Origin: Cotesia glomerata
Lineage: Eukaryota; Arthropoda; Insecta; Hymenoptera; Braconidae
DNA length: 64,000 bases
Direction of reading: 5' to 3'
Assembly: GCF_020080835.1 (NCBI RefSeq)
Contig: NC_058160.1
Location: 26,771,152-26,835,151 of the forward strand
Both the position numbers and the translations under genes were made by a program. Positions 51,841-63,208 of the stretch are shown here, in pieces (position 1 is the first letter of the stretch; each line of letters begins with the position of its first letter). A model generated the notes under the pieces. The model worked only from the letters and a program-made list of their open reading frames with translations. It did not search any database and was not told the origin of the DNA.

Positions 51841-54800
51841 ATGCAAATCGCAGCAAAATTAATAATCGGTATAATGAGTACATGGAAGCTGATACAACGA
51901 CGTTGTTACGATCTTCTTTCACATAAATCGTCATTACTTATTATTCTTATTGCATTTACATGCATATTTGTTGGTACTGTACACTTTGGAGAGGTTAGAA
52001 TTAATTAGTATTTATTTATTTTTTATTTTTTTAATTTGCTTAATTTATTAAATTATAACTAAAAAATATTTTTAAAAAATTGCACTTATAGTTTTTGAAG
52101 TTTTTAACAAATGAAAAAAATTTTTTTTTATTTTTTTATAGTAATTCTTTAATAAAAAAAATCAAAAAATTTTTTAGATGGCTAACTTTATTTTCATGCA
52201 ATGTGATGATAATTTTTTCAGGTATGGCTTGCTTGGAGTAAAGAAAAATATCAAGCCGTATTCCACTCGTTCAATGACAATATCATCGGCACTTCGTTTC
52301 AAAATAAACTGTGCCAGCATGTGCCTATTGATGTAGTTTATACGTGGGTGAATGGTAGCGATCCAGCGTTTATTCAAGATTTACATAAATATATACCAGT
52401 TCCTAATGACATTAACGCAGCTGTGTCGAGATTTAATGATAAAGATGAGTTGAGGTACTCGTTGCGATCGCTAGAAATGTATGCACCATGGGTTAGACAT
52501 GTTTATATTATTACTAATGGCCAAATACCCAATTGGCTGGATATGGATAATGAGAGAATGACACTTATTAGTCATCATGATATTTTTCCTAATAAAAATC
52601 ATCTACCGACTTTTTCAAGTCCAGCTATTGAAAGTCATATCCATAGGTAATAAATTAATCAATTTTTTACACAGTAATAATAGATAAATAAATAAATAAA
52701 TAATGTTGTTTTGTGTTGTAGAATACCAGGAATATCTGATAAATTTTTATATTTTAACGATGATGTTTTCCTGGGTACGGAAGTCTGGCCTGAAGATTTT
52801 ATCACGCAAACTGGCGGGCAAAAAGTTTATTTGGCTTGGTGGATACCGGACTGCTCCGATATTTGTCCTTGGGCTTGGGTTGGAGATGGCTCTTGTGATC
52901 CTGCTTGTAATACAACAGTTTGTGAATTTGATGGTGAGATAATCTATATTATTAAGAGAATAAGAAAAATTTTATGTCCAGGATAGTCATATGATAAAAT
53001 CGGTTTTTTGATTTAAATTTGTCTTGATTTAAATTTGTGCTTTTTCAAGGTTTTATATGATTCTCACTGATAGTCAATTTATTATAACAAGTATTTAGGC
53101 TGCATTCGAAAAATGCTCTAACTCTAGATACATAATTAAAAAATGACACTCATCAAGACCTTTCATTTGAGTACCCACATCAATTTTTCATATATTTTAT
53201 ATATTTATATATTTCACAAATGCCATATATATATATAGAATATATAGAAATTGCCATGTGGGTACTTAAATGAAAGGTCTCGATGAGTGTAATATCGGGA
53301 TGAGTTTATATCTTTAAAAATGTCAATAATTAAGAAATGATCTTGTGAAATCTTGACATTTTTAAAGATATAAGCTCATCCTGACATTACACTGATCAAG
53401 ACCTTTCATTTGAATACCCACATCAATTTTTCATATATTTCATTTATTTATATATTTCAAAAATACCATAAATATAGAATATATAGAAATTGCCATGTGG
53501 GTACTTAAATGAAAGGTTTCGATGAGTGTAACATCGGGATGAGCTTATATCTTTAAAAATGTCAATAGTACACAAGATATTTGTTAAAACGTCCTGTACT
53601 TTCTTAACTATTGACGTTTTTAAAGATATAAGCTCATCCTGATATTACACTCATCAAGAGCTTTCATTTGAGTACCCATATCAATTTTTCATATATTTTA
53701 TATATTTACATATATGAATATATGAAAAATATATCAAAATGCATATGGGTACTCAAATGAAAGCTCTTGATGAGTGTAACATCGGGATGAGTTATATATT
53801 TAAAAACGTCAATATTTAAGAAAACACAGTGGAATTTAACAAAAGTCATTATTTAATAAAGCAAAATTTTATTTATTTACACATAGTGACTGCAAGGTTG
53901 CTAGTTTAATTTAATTAATTATTTTTTATATTATTGTATTTTAATTATTTTTTTAATTGTGTTAAAAGGTGGAGATTGTAATACAACGCCCATACCAACA
54001 GACAGTGAAGTGATGGAAGAAGACGGTGACTATCCGTATAAGCTTCTTCAAATGAATCAAGAAAAAGAAACAGCAAAATTTTTTGATTCATTAAAGCAAA
54101 AAAATCAAAATATAAATTCTTCAGTTACAACTCGTCCTTCTGTTACGACTATTCCGTCGTCATTACCTTCTTTTAATTCATTTTCAACGTCCGATCCTTT
54201 GAACGTTAATGAAAATTCACTGGATGATATAATTAAATTACTGAAGGATAAACATAATCATATAAATAATACTCAAGATAATGAATTAATACTTTCGAAA
54301 AATAGTTTTAGAATAAACAGAACTGCCGACCAAAATGGAGATAAAAAAAGAAAAAAATTATCTACGTCCACTGAAATAATAGGATTTAAGTACGAGTTTG
54401 CTCATCCGATGAGTCGCCGTAAGCAGCAAAATCGAAATGATGATATTATAAATCTTGTACATATAAGTGATCCTGAAAAATCAGACAATATTAATAATAA
54501 CAATAATAATGACAATGACAATAATAATAAATATCCAAGTCACTTAAAACGTAAAATTCGTCGACTGGATACTTATGCAGAGTCATTATTATACGTTAAT
54601 AGAATTTATAACGCAGCCTATGGGTTTCAGCGACGTCGCGTGCCAGCTCACATGCCACATTTATTAGACAAAAAAATAATAGAGGACATGCATGATAAAT
54701 TTAAATTTGAATTCGATAAAACTTCGTCTCATCGCGTAAGAAATTCTCAAGATATGCAATTTGCATTTTCATATTTTTATTATCTTATCAGTGAAAAACA

Positions 54801-55527
54801 ACAGTCAACTGCTGGTGAAATATTTGATAGATTTGATACTGATAAATCGGGTACATGGTCTGATCGTGAAATAAGAACTCTTTTATCACGAATAAATCCA
54901 CTTCCGTTGGATTATAGTCTTGTGATAGATTTTGAAAATGCAATTACTAATTGCTCACGTCGTATTAAATTAACTAATAGTAAAAATATAGAGCCACCAT
55001 CGGGTGAACGTTATCTTGATTCTATTCTGCCTACTGTGACTAAAGAATTAATAATAAAATGTGACGCAATAGCCAATAAAATTAAGTCACAGTTTGGTGA
55101 AAAAAATCGTTACCAACATGAAATTTTAAAAGCCGGAAGAAATGAAATCTTTGAGATGTTAACGAGCAATGTGTCCCAGACAGTACAATTGCTCGATGAA
55201 ATACGACGAGAGCCAAAGAAATTTATTTGTCTAAATGATGATATGGATCCCTCGCGAAAATCAGAGAACGATATTATCCGAGCTTTACTTAATGATTTTT
55301 ACCGTTCTCTATACCCACTTAAGAGCAATTTCGAATTACCAGCTCAGTATAGAAATAGATTTTCTCACCGAAATGAATTATACGAGTGGCGAGCTAGTCG
55401 AGCGAGAGCTAGGAATATTTTACTTTTACTTATATCATTACTGATGTTTATTACGATTTATCATTTATTTTACAATCAAATCCGACGATTTTTACGCAAC
55501 AGATCTCTTCCGGCTTTTCTTGTGTAA
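51841..55527 (+). CDS. GNPTAB: GlcNAc-1-phosphotransferase subunits alpha/beta, 4 coding exons, ~782 aa
   Basis: Golgi membrane enzyme that starts the mannose-6-phosphate tag on lysosomal hydrolases (family knowledge). Exons 51841-51993, 52222-52646, 52722-52933, 53969-55527; total 2349 nt in phase. A type II signal anchor lies at residues ~31-47. Stealth-family blocks follow: VPIDVVYTWVNGSDP (85-99), DELRYSLRSLEMYAPWVRHV, and FLYFNDDVFLGTEVWPEDF with its conserved acidic pair. Next is one LNR/Notch-type module (DICPWAWVGDGSCDPACN, CEFDGGDC), then a long Asn/Ser-rich spacer. A later EF-hand-like loop reads DTDKSGTWSDRE (553-564). A C-terminal membrane helix (~747-765) precedes a basic tail. 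It is shorter than human (1256 aa), mainly in the spacer. ATG 51874 (M12) aligns best with the vertebrate start, so 51841 may be 11 residues too long. Intron 3 is almost entirely a Helitron-like copy. Confidence 0.94.
52943..53904 (+). mobile_element. Helitron-like element, copy I (3 units)
   Basis: Starts TCTATATTATTAAGAGAATA nine bases after the GNPTAB exon 3 boundary and ends CTAG 64 bases before exon 4; flanked by A and T. The terminal hairpin has lost its left arm. Confidence 0.8.
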
Positions 55528-55761
55528 TTTATTAAATATCTGTGATTTTATTAAGTGTAACACTTGTACTATTTTATCAATCATTCTAGTCAACTATTAT
55601 ATATTTTTTTATCTGACTTATCATTTTTTTAATCATCACATTAACTCATTTTTATTACTATTAATTTATTGTTATATTAATTAAGAATTCTACAATAAAC
55701 TATACAATAAATCGTGAATAATTTATGGAATTGTTGGTTTTTAATTATAACAGTGATTTAA

Positions 55762-58404
55762 TTATATTTTTTGATGATCTAATGGAGGACACTGGAAATG
55801 GCGCAAATTTCTTGGTCCAACCATTCCTCCTTGGACTGTTGAGCATTCAGCCATCCACTTACCGACTCTGGTTACTTCACTGGATGATAACTTTGGACCA
55901 ATTCCTAAAAGAAACAATTCAAAAGAATAATTCAATTTTTTAACTTCCCGCTAAGAAAATTGAAAATTTTCCAACACATTTTACAACAAAGGGAAGTTAT
56001 TAATTTCGGTCCAATTTTCGAAAGTGAGAGTTTTCATCGGATCTCCACGAATTTGAGTTTTTTAAAAATAAATTTGAAATTATTAGAAACTCTAATAGAA
56101 TTAGAGAAATAGAAATTTAATAGTTTAATTACTAATATTATTTAATATAATAACTTTATTATTATTATTTTTATAATAATAACTAAATTAAACTATAGTT
56201 TTTAATAGTTTCTAAAAACTATTTCTAAATTTAACACGAATTTAAGGTCTAAGGAAGTATGTGTGTGAATAAATTTTTGTCGTACGATTTCTTAAAAACG
56301 AATCAACCGATTGAATTTTACGACTCAAAAGGGTTTTTCAAAACTTATATCTGATTAGATTTGAGAGTTAATCCATCGAGCCATTCCGAAAAAATAAAAA
56401 AAATAAAAATTGAATTTTTGTTTTTTTAAAATAACTTTAAAGAATGCAGAAAAATCATAATAAAACCATGTATACATTTTTTGAGCTTAAAAAACTGCGT
56501 CGAATGCATTTTTGAAAATTAAAATCGAACGACGCATTCAAAAGTTATAGTTGTTTAATAAATATATTTTGATATTGACATTTTTGGAAGACCAGCAGAT
56601 AAAATAAAAAGTGAAGCAAAAAAGGTGATTTTAAAATAATAAAATTCCAGGTTTACAAATAGTGATTATAAACTATCAGTTATATATTCTATCAATTAGT
56701 GATTATCAATTATCAATTACTAAAAATTTTTTTTTTCTTGTTTTGCTTTTCTCTTTTTTCAAATTAAAAAAAAAAAAACTTTTTTTTTTTTTTAATTTCT
56801 TAGGGCCAGTTTTTCAACCCCGGGCTTAAGTATTTTATCATTGTGAATATATCTATATATCTATATTATATATAGATATATTCACAATGATAAAATACTT
56901 AAACCCGAGGTTGAAAAGCTGGCCCTTAAATTTTTTAAACCTATCTTCTCTTTACAGATGCTATTTATTGTATAAAATCATTACTAAACATTCTACACAT
57001 GAAAATGTAATATATTGTTGTGAATTGCTTAGGGCTTTTTTTTACAAATAAATAAATGAATAAATATTTTGAGCTCGAAGAGCTCAAAACGTAAAAAACG
57101 TTGCTTTGAGTTTTTAAAAAGCTCAAATATTAATCGAAAAACACATTTTAAGGCGCTTCAAATTCAAACTTAGCGGGAAGTTCTAGATTTTTTTTATAAA
57201 AATGAATAAAAAAATACGTACCTGGAATCATTGGATAGTGTGAAATCCAATTGGAGTTTATTTTACACTTGTTTTTAATTCTAGCTGATTTTGTTTTTTC
57301 TAAGCCTATGCTATCATCGCTAGCTAATGATCTATTGTCAGAGTCTTTGGTCATCTTAGCAGACTTAACATTTTGATGTCCATCAGCATTCGATGTCAAT
57401 AAATTATCTACATTGACGCTTAATATTTTTTTCTCTTCACTCTGTGTTTTATGATCTTTATCAAGTACATCAATTATTTCTTCACTGTCGCGTGAAAGTT
57501 GATTATAATTATTAGAAAATTGTTTCTCAAAGACCGGTTGTTCTTCAGTAGCTTCTGAACCTTCAACTGATGGATGTTTTGTTGAATCTTGGGTAGAATT
57601 TACTTCATCGGATTTTAATTCAGAAGTACTTTGACATTCTGATGATTCAAAAATTACAAATTCAGACAGGTCTTGATTAGGTTCTCTTTCTTCACCGCCG
57701 CAATTTAATCCAGCTAAATATCTGTTAATTATTTTTAATTGTTAAAAACAAAAATATATAAATTTTATAAAATAATATAAATTAAAAAAATTCTTACTCG
57801 TAGATCTCCATAAATAAATTTACTGGAATCATTGATGATCCACCATCGGGTTCCATTGTAAATAACTCACAAATAATTAGCATTGTGTCAAAAAGACTGG
57901 AACCTAATAGACCAGCAGCAATTGCCAAAAATTTTTTTATTTGACATTTTCGACGAAATTTACCGACAATCATTATTAAATTTAAATCTGTAATTTCTAA
58001 ACACAAGTCGGTCCATCGTTTCAAAATAACTTCAACTGGTACCGTTTTATTGTAATCTTTGATAAAAAAAAAAAATTAAATTTTTTTAAATTAAACTAAT
58101 ACATTTAAAAGAAATAATATTTTATAAACTGACAGTGTTTATAATTACCACCAAGTTGTCGTACAAGCACCTTTAGCAAACCGAATGTTAGACAAGATCC
58201 ACTAGCAGCTGTCTCAAGAGGATATTCAAGTCGAGTTTTGCTCGGTGGTTCAGATCCTTCAGCTAACGCATTAAAATAAGCCGTTGACCATTTCAAGAGA
58301 TCATACGGCTGTGTTCTAATCGCTGCTTTGCAGAATTGTTTTAAAATCACCGGTAATTTTGGAGGAACGCTTATAGAACTTGTTCCTCTTTCCTCATTTA
58401 TCAT
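55762..58404 (-). CDS. ROPN1L: Ropporin-like RIIa-fold protein, 4 coding exons, ~385 aa
   Basis: Ropporins bind AKAPs through an RIIa-like dimerisation/docking fold, usually in cilia and sperm flagella radial spokes (family knowledge). Minus-strand exons: 58149-58404, 57798-58056, 57222-57721, 55762-55904; total 1158 nt, phases agree. Residues ~12-47 carry the fold: VPPKLPVILKQFCKAAIRTQ, then PYDLLKWSTAYFNALAEG. Exon 2 continues the ropporin body (VEVILKRWTDLCLE, then KFLAIAAGLLGSSLFDTMLI). Exon 3 adds a ~165-residue acidic, Ser-rich, probably disordered region that vertebrate ropporins (~212 aa) lack. Exon 4 ends GPRNLRHFQCPPLDHQKI. An in-frame upstream ATG at 58428 would add eight residues. 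The gene is tail-to-tail with GNPTAB (235 bp between stop codons). Family call is good; orthology to one ropporin member is less sure. Confidence 0.85.
56803..56925. mobile_element. PIF/Harbinger-like hairpin MITE, 123 bp
   Basis: GGGCCAGTTTTTCAACCCCG at the left and its near complement ending CTGGCCC; flanked by TTA on both sides (3-bp duplication). Stem ~55 bp with an AT loop. In the last intron of the ropporin-like gene. Confidence 0.75.
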
Positions 58405-60055
58405 TTTAATAATAATGGTAAAAATCAATTGTTGAAAAAGTATATAAAAAAAACAAACAATTTAGTTGAACTAGTTTTCTAACTGATGTTATTCTTTGTT
58501 TTGATAGCTAGCTGTTGTCTTGACGACCATTCAATAATGGTAATAATAATGGTATGCCATACTTTAACTTTAGTAATCAATTACTTATTACCTTAAAAAA
58601 TAATAGATTGATTTTTTAATTTCATAAAATATTTAATTAATTTTTATTATTTAACATTTCTTACCATTTTTTAAAACTATTAAAATGTCTATAGGATTAA
58701 TTCAATGAAACTGAATTTAGCAGACTTCTGACGATTTTTTTGACTTTTCTTACAAATTAATTCAAAAAAAAATATATTTTTTAAATTTTCACTTGTAATT
58801 TTTTTTAATTTCTAAATGTAGAATTTTTTTATTAAAATTTTAATGAAAATTAATTTAGCAGATATTTTATCATTTTAAGAATTTTTTTAACAAATAAATC
58901 ATGGCAAAAAAAAAAGTAGAAAAAAAAATTGATGCAGAAATTTTAAAAAATTAAAAATGCAATTTTTTATAAATAATTTTTCGAGAAAATTTTTTTGTTA
59001 GTGATACTAAAATTACCAGAAATTTGAAAATTTCTGATTTTTTTAATCAATAAAAATTTTAAGTAAAAAAATATTTTTAAAAAATTGCACTTAAAATTTT
59101 TCAAATTTTCTAAATATTAAATTTTTTCTTTTAATCTTTTTTTTAAATAATTTTTTTTTATCAATAAAAAAATTCTAAAAATTTTTTGTGTCGGCTAATT
59201 TAATTTTCATTTTTTGTTAAATAAAATTAAAAAATGATCAAGTGACTGCTAACTTTAATGCCATAAAATTTTATCATAACAATTTTGTTATAAAAATCCA
59301 AAAAATTAACAGATTTTTATTAATTTCAGTATCATTGAATGAAGGCACAATTTTCACAATAATAATTAGTAATCAGTAAATAGTGACAATATGTCATGAA
59401 AATATGAAAATTAATTTAGCAGATATTTGATAATTTAAAAAATTTTTTTGACAAAAAATTATGATAAAAAAAATTGACATGTAGAAATTTAAAAAAAATT
59501 AAAAATCCAATTTTTTAAAAATAATTTTTCGGAACAAATTTATATGTCAAAAAAAAAACTAAAAAATAATCAAGTGACTGCTAACTTTAATGTCATCAAT
59601 ATTTCAGTTCAAAAAAATTTTTAAACTATTAACAGTCAGCTGACTTCAGTGCGAATAACAATTTCAAAAATTTTCTAGTATTTTTTTTTTTTAGTTTTTA
59701 AATTTTCGCGCTTAAATCACACTGTGCAAATTTTAATATTTTACTATATTTTATGCAATTCACTCTACCAACTGTTAAAAAAATAAAAATCCAGGTGGCA
59801 GTAAGAAGCACAATAAATCCATACAAAAGAGGGGATACATTTGATTTGGAGGGATTTCAACAAAATATTGTAAAATATGGCGTTACTTATATTGTAGTAA
59901 CCTGTGCGCATCAATAAACGTGAGTGTATGTATCCGGCACTTTTATTGCTAAATATTAACCACTAAATTCGCCAAGTTATTCCATCTAAACCCTAATAAT
60001 AATAAAAACATCATTAATAAAAGTGAAAAAGTAATTTTTTACAGACGTTTTAAAA
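58405..60055. other. Intergenic region between the ropporin-like gene and ISWI
   Basis: Head-to-head promoters at the two ends. 58690-59640 is the AT-rich dispersed repeat (TTAGCAGATATTTTATCATT, CTAACTTTAATG). 59650-59919 is unique and probably holds the ISWI promoter and leader exon. Confidence 0.6.
59920..60044 (+). other. Probable 5' UTR intron of ISWI
   Basis: GTGAGT at 59920 and a T-rich tract ending ACAG at 60044 bracket 125 nt just before the ISWI coding exon. The leader exon would end at 59919. Read from splice signals only; an RNA read across the joint would settle it. Confidence 0.5.
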
Positions 60056-63000
60056 ATGTCTAAATCCGAGGAAACAATACCCGCAACAACGAATGCCACT
60101 GCTACAAATTCACCTACAGCTACACCAACTCCGGCTCAATCGCTGACAACAACAGAAACGACAGGTGATACTAACGAAAACGATTCAAATGATTCCTCTG
60201 GTGAAACAACATCGTCCCGCGGTGGAGACTTTGAGACTAAATTGGAGACCGATCGCAGTAAGAGATTTGATTATTTACTCCGTCAGACCGAGATATTTTC
60301 CCATTTCATGACAAACAACCAGAAAGATAAATCGACTAGTCCATTGAAGGTTAAGCCCGGCAGGCCCCGAAAGATTCAGCCAGCTGATAAGTCCGCCGAA
60401 GCTAACAGCAAAACTGACTCCTCAGGTGATCACAGACATCGAAAAACCGAGCAAGAAGAGGATGAAGAGCTGCTTGCTGAATCAAACACCAATGTCGCGC
60501 AAATCACGCGGTTTGAATCCTCCCCAAATTATATTAAAAATGGAGAGCTGCGTGATTATCAAATCCGCGGTCTTAATTGGATGATATCCCTTTACGAAAA
60601 TGGAATTAATGGTATTCTCGCGGATGAAATGGGTTTGGGTAAAACTCTGCAGACTATTTCCCTGCTGGGTTACATGAAACACTTCCGGAGCATCCCCGGT
60701 CCGCACATTGTAATCGTTCCTAAATCAACACTCGCCAACTGGATGAACGAGTTCAAGAAATGGTGTCCAAGCTTGCGCGCAGTTTGCCTAATAGGAGACG
60801 CAGAAACCCGTAACACATTTATCCGGGACGTGATGATGCCCGGAGAGTGGGACGTCTGTATAACTTCCTACGAGATGGTAATAAAAGAAAAGTCAGTATT
60901 CAAAAAATTCAACTGGCGGTACATGGTGATCGACGAAGCTCACAGGATCAAGAATGAAAAGTCAAAATTATCTGAAATATTGCGAGAATTTAAAACAGCC
61001 AACCGGCTGCTACTAACTGGAACTCCGCTTCAGAACAATCTTCACGAGCTTTGGGCCCTGTTGAACTTTTTACTGCCAGATGTGTTCAATAGCTCCGACG
61101 ACTTTGACTCCTGGTTCAACACCAACAGCTTCCTCGGAGACAACTCGCTTGTTGAGCGTTTGCACGCGGTACTTCGTCCGTTTTTACTTCGTCGTTTGAA
61201 GTCTGAGGTAGAGAAAGGCTTGAAGCCGAAGAAGGAGATGAAGGTTTACATTGGGTTGAGTAAAATGCAGCGAGAGTGGTACACAAAAGTTCTCATGAAA
61301 GATATTGATATTGTCAATGGAGCTGGTAAAATTGAAAAAATGCGCTTGCAAAATATATTGATGCAGTTGCGTAAGTGCTGTAATCATCCTTACCTATTTG
61401 ACGGAGCTGAGCCAGGTCCTCCTTATACCACAGACGAACATTTAGTCTACAACTGTGGGAAGATGGTTATTCTTGATAAATTACTGCCTAAATTACAGCA
61501 GCAAGATTCTCGTGTACTTATCTTCAGCCAGATGACCAGAATGTTGGACATTCTGGAGGATTATTGCCACTGGAGAGGGTTTCAATATTGTCGTCTGGAC
61601 GGTAACACTGCCCATGAAGATCGTCAGCGTCAAATAAACGAGTACAATGCTCCGAACAGTGAGAAATTTATTTTCATGTTATCAACACGCGCTGGAGGGT
61701 TGGGAATCAATTTAGCCACCGCTGATGTGGTTATTATATTCGACTCCGATTGGAATCCTCAGATGGACTTGCAAGCGATGGACCGGGCTCATCGGATCGG
61801 TCAGCAGAAGCAAGTTTGTGTTTTTAGATTCATAACTGAGAACACTGTTGAGGAAAAAATAGTGGAGCGAGCTGAAGTTAAATTACGCCTTGATAAACTG
61901 GTAATTCAGCAAGGTAGATTGGTCGACGCTAAACAGACTGCGCTTAACAAAGACGAGATGCTTAATATTATCAGACACGGAGCTAATCAAGTGTTTGCGT
62001 CCAAGGACAGTGCAATTACAGACGAGGATATTGACACGATTTTGCAGAAAGGCGAGAGCAAAACTGCTGAGTTGAAGCAGAAGCTTGAGAGCCTTGGTGA
62101 ATCTTCGCTGAGAAATTTTACTGTTGATGCGCCTACGGACTCTGTTTATCAGTTTGAGGGTGAGGATTATCGTGAGAAGCAGAAGATACTTGGCCTGGGG
62201 CACTGGATTGAGCCGCCTAAGCGGGAGCGCAAAGCCAATTACGCTGTCGATGCTTATTTCCGAGAAGCTCTGAGAGTTTCTGAGCCAAAAGCGCCCAAAG
62301 CGCCACGTCCGCCTAAACAACCGATCGTTCAAGACTTTCAATTCTTCCCTCCGAGACTCTTCGAGCTGCTTGATCAGGAGATTTATTATTTCCGTCAGAG
62401 TGTTGGATATAAAGTACCGAAAAATCCTGAGCTTGGGTCCGATGCCGCGAGGGTTCAGAAGGAAGAGCAGAGGAAAATTGATGACGCTCAACCGCTGACT
62501 GACGATGAGGTTACTGAAAAGGAGAAATTATTAACTCAGGGTTTTACCAACTGGACCAAGCGGGACTTTAATCAGTTTATTAAAGCTAATGAAAAATACG
62601 GAAGAGATGACATTGAGAATATTGCTAAGGAAGTCGAGGGGAAAACTCCTGAGGAAGTGATGGAGTACTCTGCTGTCTTCTGGGAACGCTGTCACGAGCT
62701 TCAGGATATTGATCGTGTAATGGCGCAAATTGAGCGTGGAGAAGCTAAAATTCAGCGACGTGCGGGAATCAAGAAGGCTCTTGATGCGAAAATGGCGAGA
62801 TATCGCGCTCCGTTTCATCAATTAAGAATTGCCTATGGGACGAATAAAGGGAAAAATTACACTGAAGAGGAAGACAGATTTTTAGTTTGTATGTTACATA
62901 AACTTGGATTTGATAAAGAAAATGTCTATGAAGAATTAAGAGCTACTGTCCGCTCGGCTCCGCAATTCAGATTCGACTGGTTTGTCAAATCAAGGACAGC

Positions 63001-63208
63001 TTTGGAGCTTCAGAGAAGGTGTAATACTCTTATTACTTTAATTGAACGGGAGAATCAAGAGCTGGAGGAACGCGAGAGACAGGAGCGTCGTAAAAAGGGC
63101 GGCGGAGCTGGTGGCGGAGGTGGAAATGCTGGAACAAAGCCTACTGGTAAAAGGAAGCAAGAAAACTTGCCAGCTCCTCAGGAGAAACCCAGGAAGAAGA
63201 AGAAATAA
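60056..63208 (+). CDS. Iswi: ISWI chromatin-remodelling ATPase (SMARCA1/5 family), 1050 aa, uninterrupted coding region
   Basis: Nuclear SNF2-type ATPase that slides and spaces nucleosomes in NURF, ACF and CHRAC complexes (family knowledge). A Thr/Ser-rich acidic N-terminus leads into RDYQIRGLNWMISLYENG. Walker A DEMGLGKT is at ~190-197, the DEAH box VIDEAHRIK at ~291-299, then LLTGTPLQNNLHELWALLNF. Helicase motifs V-VI read STRAGGLGINLATAD and MDRAHRIGQQKQVCVFRF. The HAND region follows (~720-820), then SANT (NWTKRDFNQFIKANEKYG, ~832) and SLIDE (NYTEEEDRFLVCMLHKLG, ~934). The tail is Gly/Lys-rich and ends PRKKKK. Length equals human SNF2H (1052). The ATG has an acceptor 11 nt upstream, so the coding exon begins at 60045 after a short 5' UTR intron. 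GC content is visibly higher than in the flanks. No frameshift or lost motif. Confidence 0.98.
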   Translation: MSKSEETIPATTNATATNSPTATPTPAQSLTTTETTGDTNENDSNDSSGETTSSRGGDFETKLETDRSKRFDYLLRQTEIFSHFMTNNQKDKSTSPLKVKPGRPRKIQPADKSAEANSKTDSSGDHRHRKTEQEEDEELLAESNTNVAQITRFESSPNYIKNGELRDYQIRGLNWMISLYENGINGILADEMGLGKTLQTISLLGYMKHFRSIPGPHIVIVPKSTLANWMNEFKKWCPSLRAVCLIGDAETRNTFIRDVMMPGEWDVCITSYEMVIKEKSVFKKFNWRYMVIDEAHRIKNEKSKLSEILREFKTANRLLLTGTPLQNNLHELWALLNFLLPDVFNSSDDFDSWFNTNSFLGDNSLVERLHAVLRPFLLRRLKSEVEKGLKPKKEMKVYIGLSKMQREWYTKVLMKDIDIVNGAGKIEKMRLQNILMQLRKCCNHPYLFDGAEPGPPYTTDEHLVYNCGKMVILDKLLPKLQQQDSRVLIFSQMTRMLDILEDYCHWRGFQYCRLDGNTAHEDRQRQINEYNAPNSEKFIFMLSTRAGGLGINLATADVVIIFDSDWNPQMDLQAMDRAHRIGQQKQVCVFRFITENTVEEKIVERAEVKLRLDKLVIQQGRLVDAKQTALNKDEMLNIIRHGANQVFASKDSAITDEDIDTILQKGESKTAELKQKLESLGESSLRNFTVDAPTDSVYQFEGEDYREKQKILGLGHWIEPPKRERKANYAVDAYFREALRVSEPKAPKAPRPPKQPIVQDFQFFPPRLFELLDQEIYYFRQSVGYKVPKNPELGSDAARVQKEEQRKIDDAQPLTDDEVTEKEKLLTQGFTNWTKRDFNQFIKANEKYGRDDIENIAKEVEGKTPEEVMEYSAVFWERCHELQDIDRVMAQIERGEAKIQRRAGIKKALDAKMARYRAPFHQLRIAYGTNKGKNYTEEEDRFLVCMLHKLGFDKENVYEELRATVRSAPQFRFDWFVKSRTALELQRRCNTLITLIERENQELEERERQERRKKGGGAGGGGGNAGTKPTGKRKQENLPAPQEKPRKKKK

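Noticed and set aside
55725..55943. 72-codon plus-strand frame after GNPTAB
   Set aside because: It is antisense to the last exon of the ropporin-like gene (55762-55904).
61883..62821. 202- and 96-codon minus-strand frames
   Set aside because: Shadows of the ISWI coding exon; ISWI motifs are unbroken on the plus strand.
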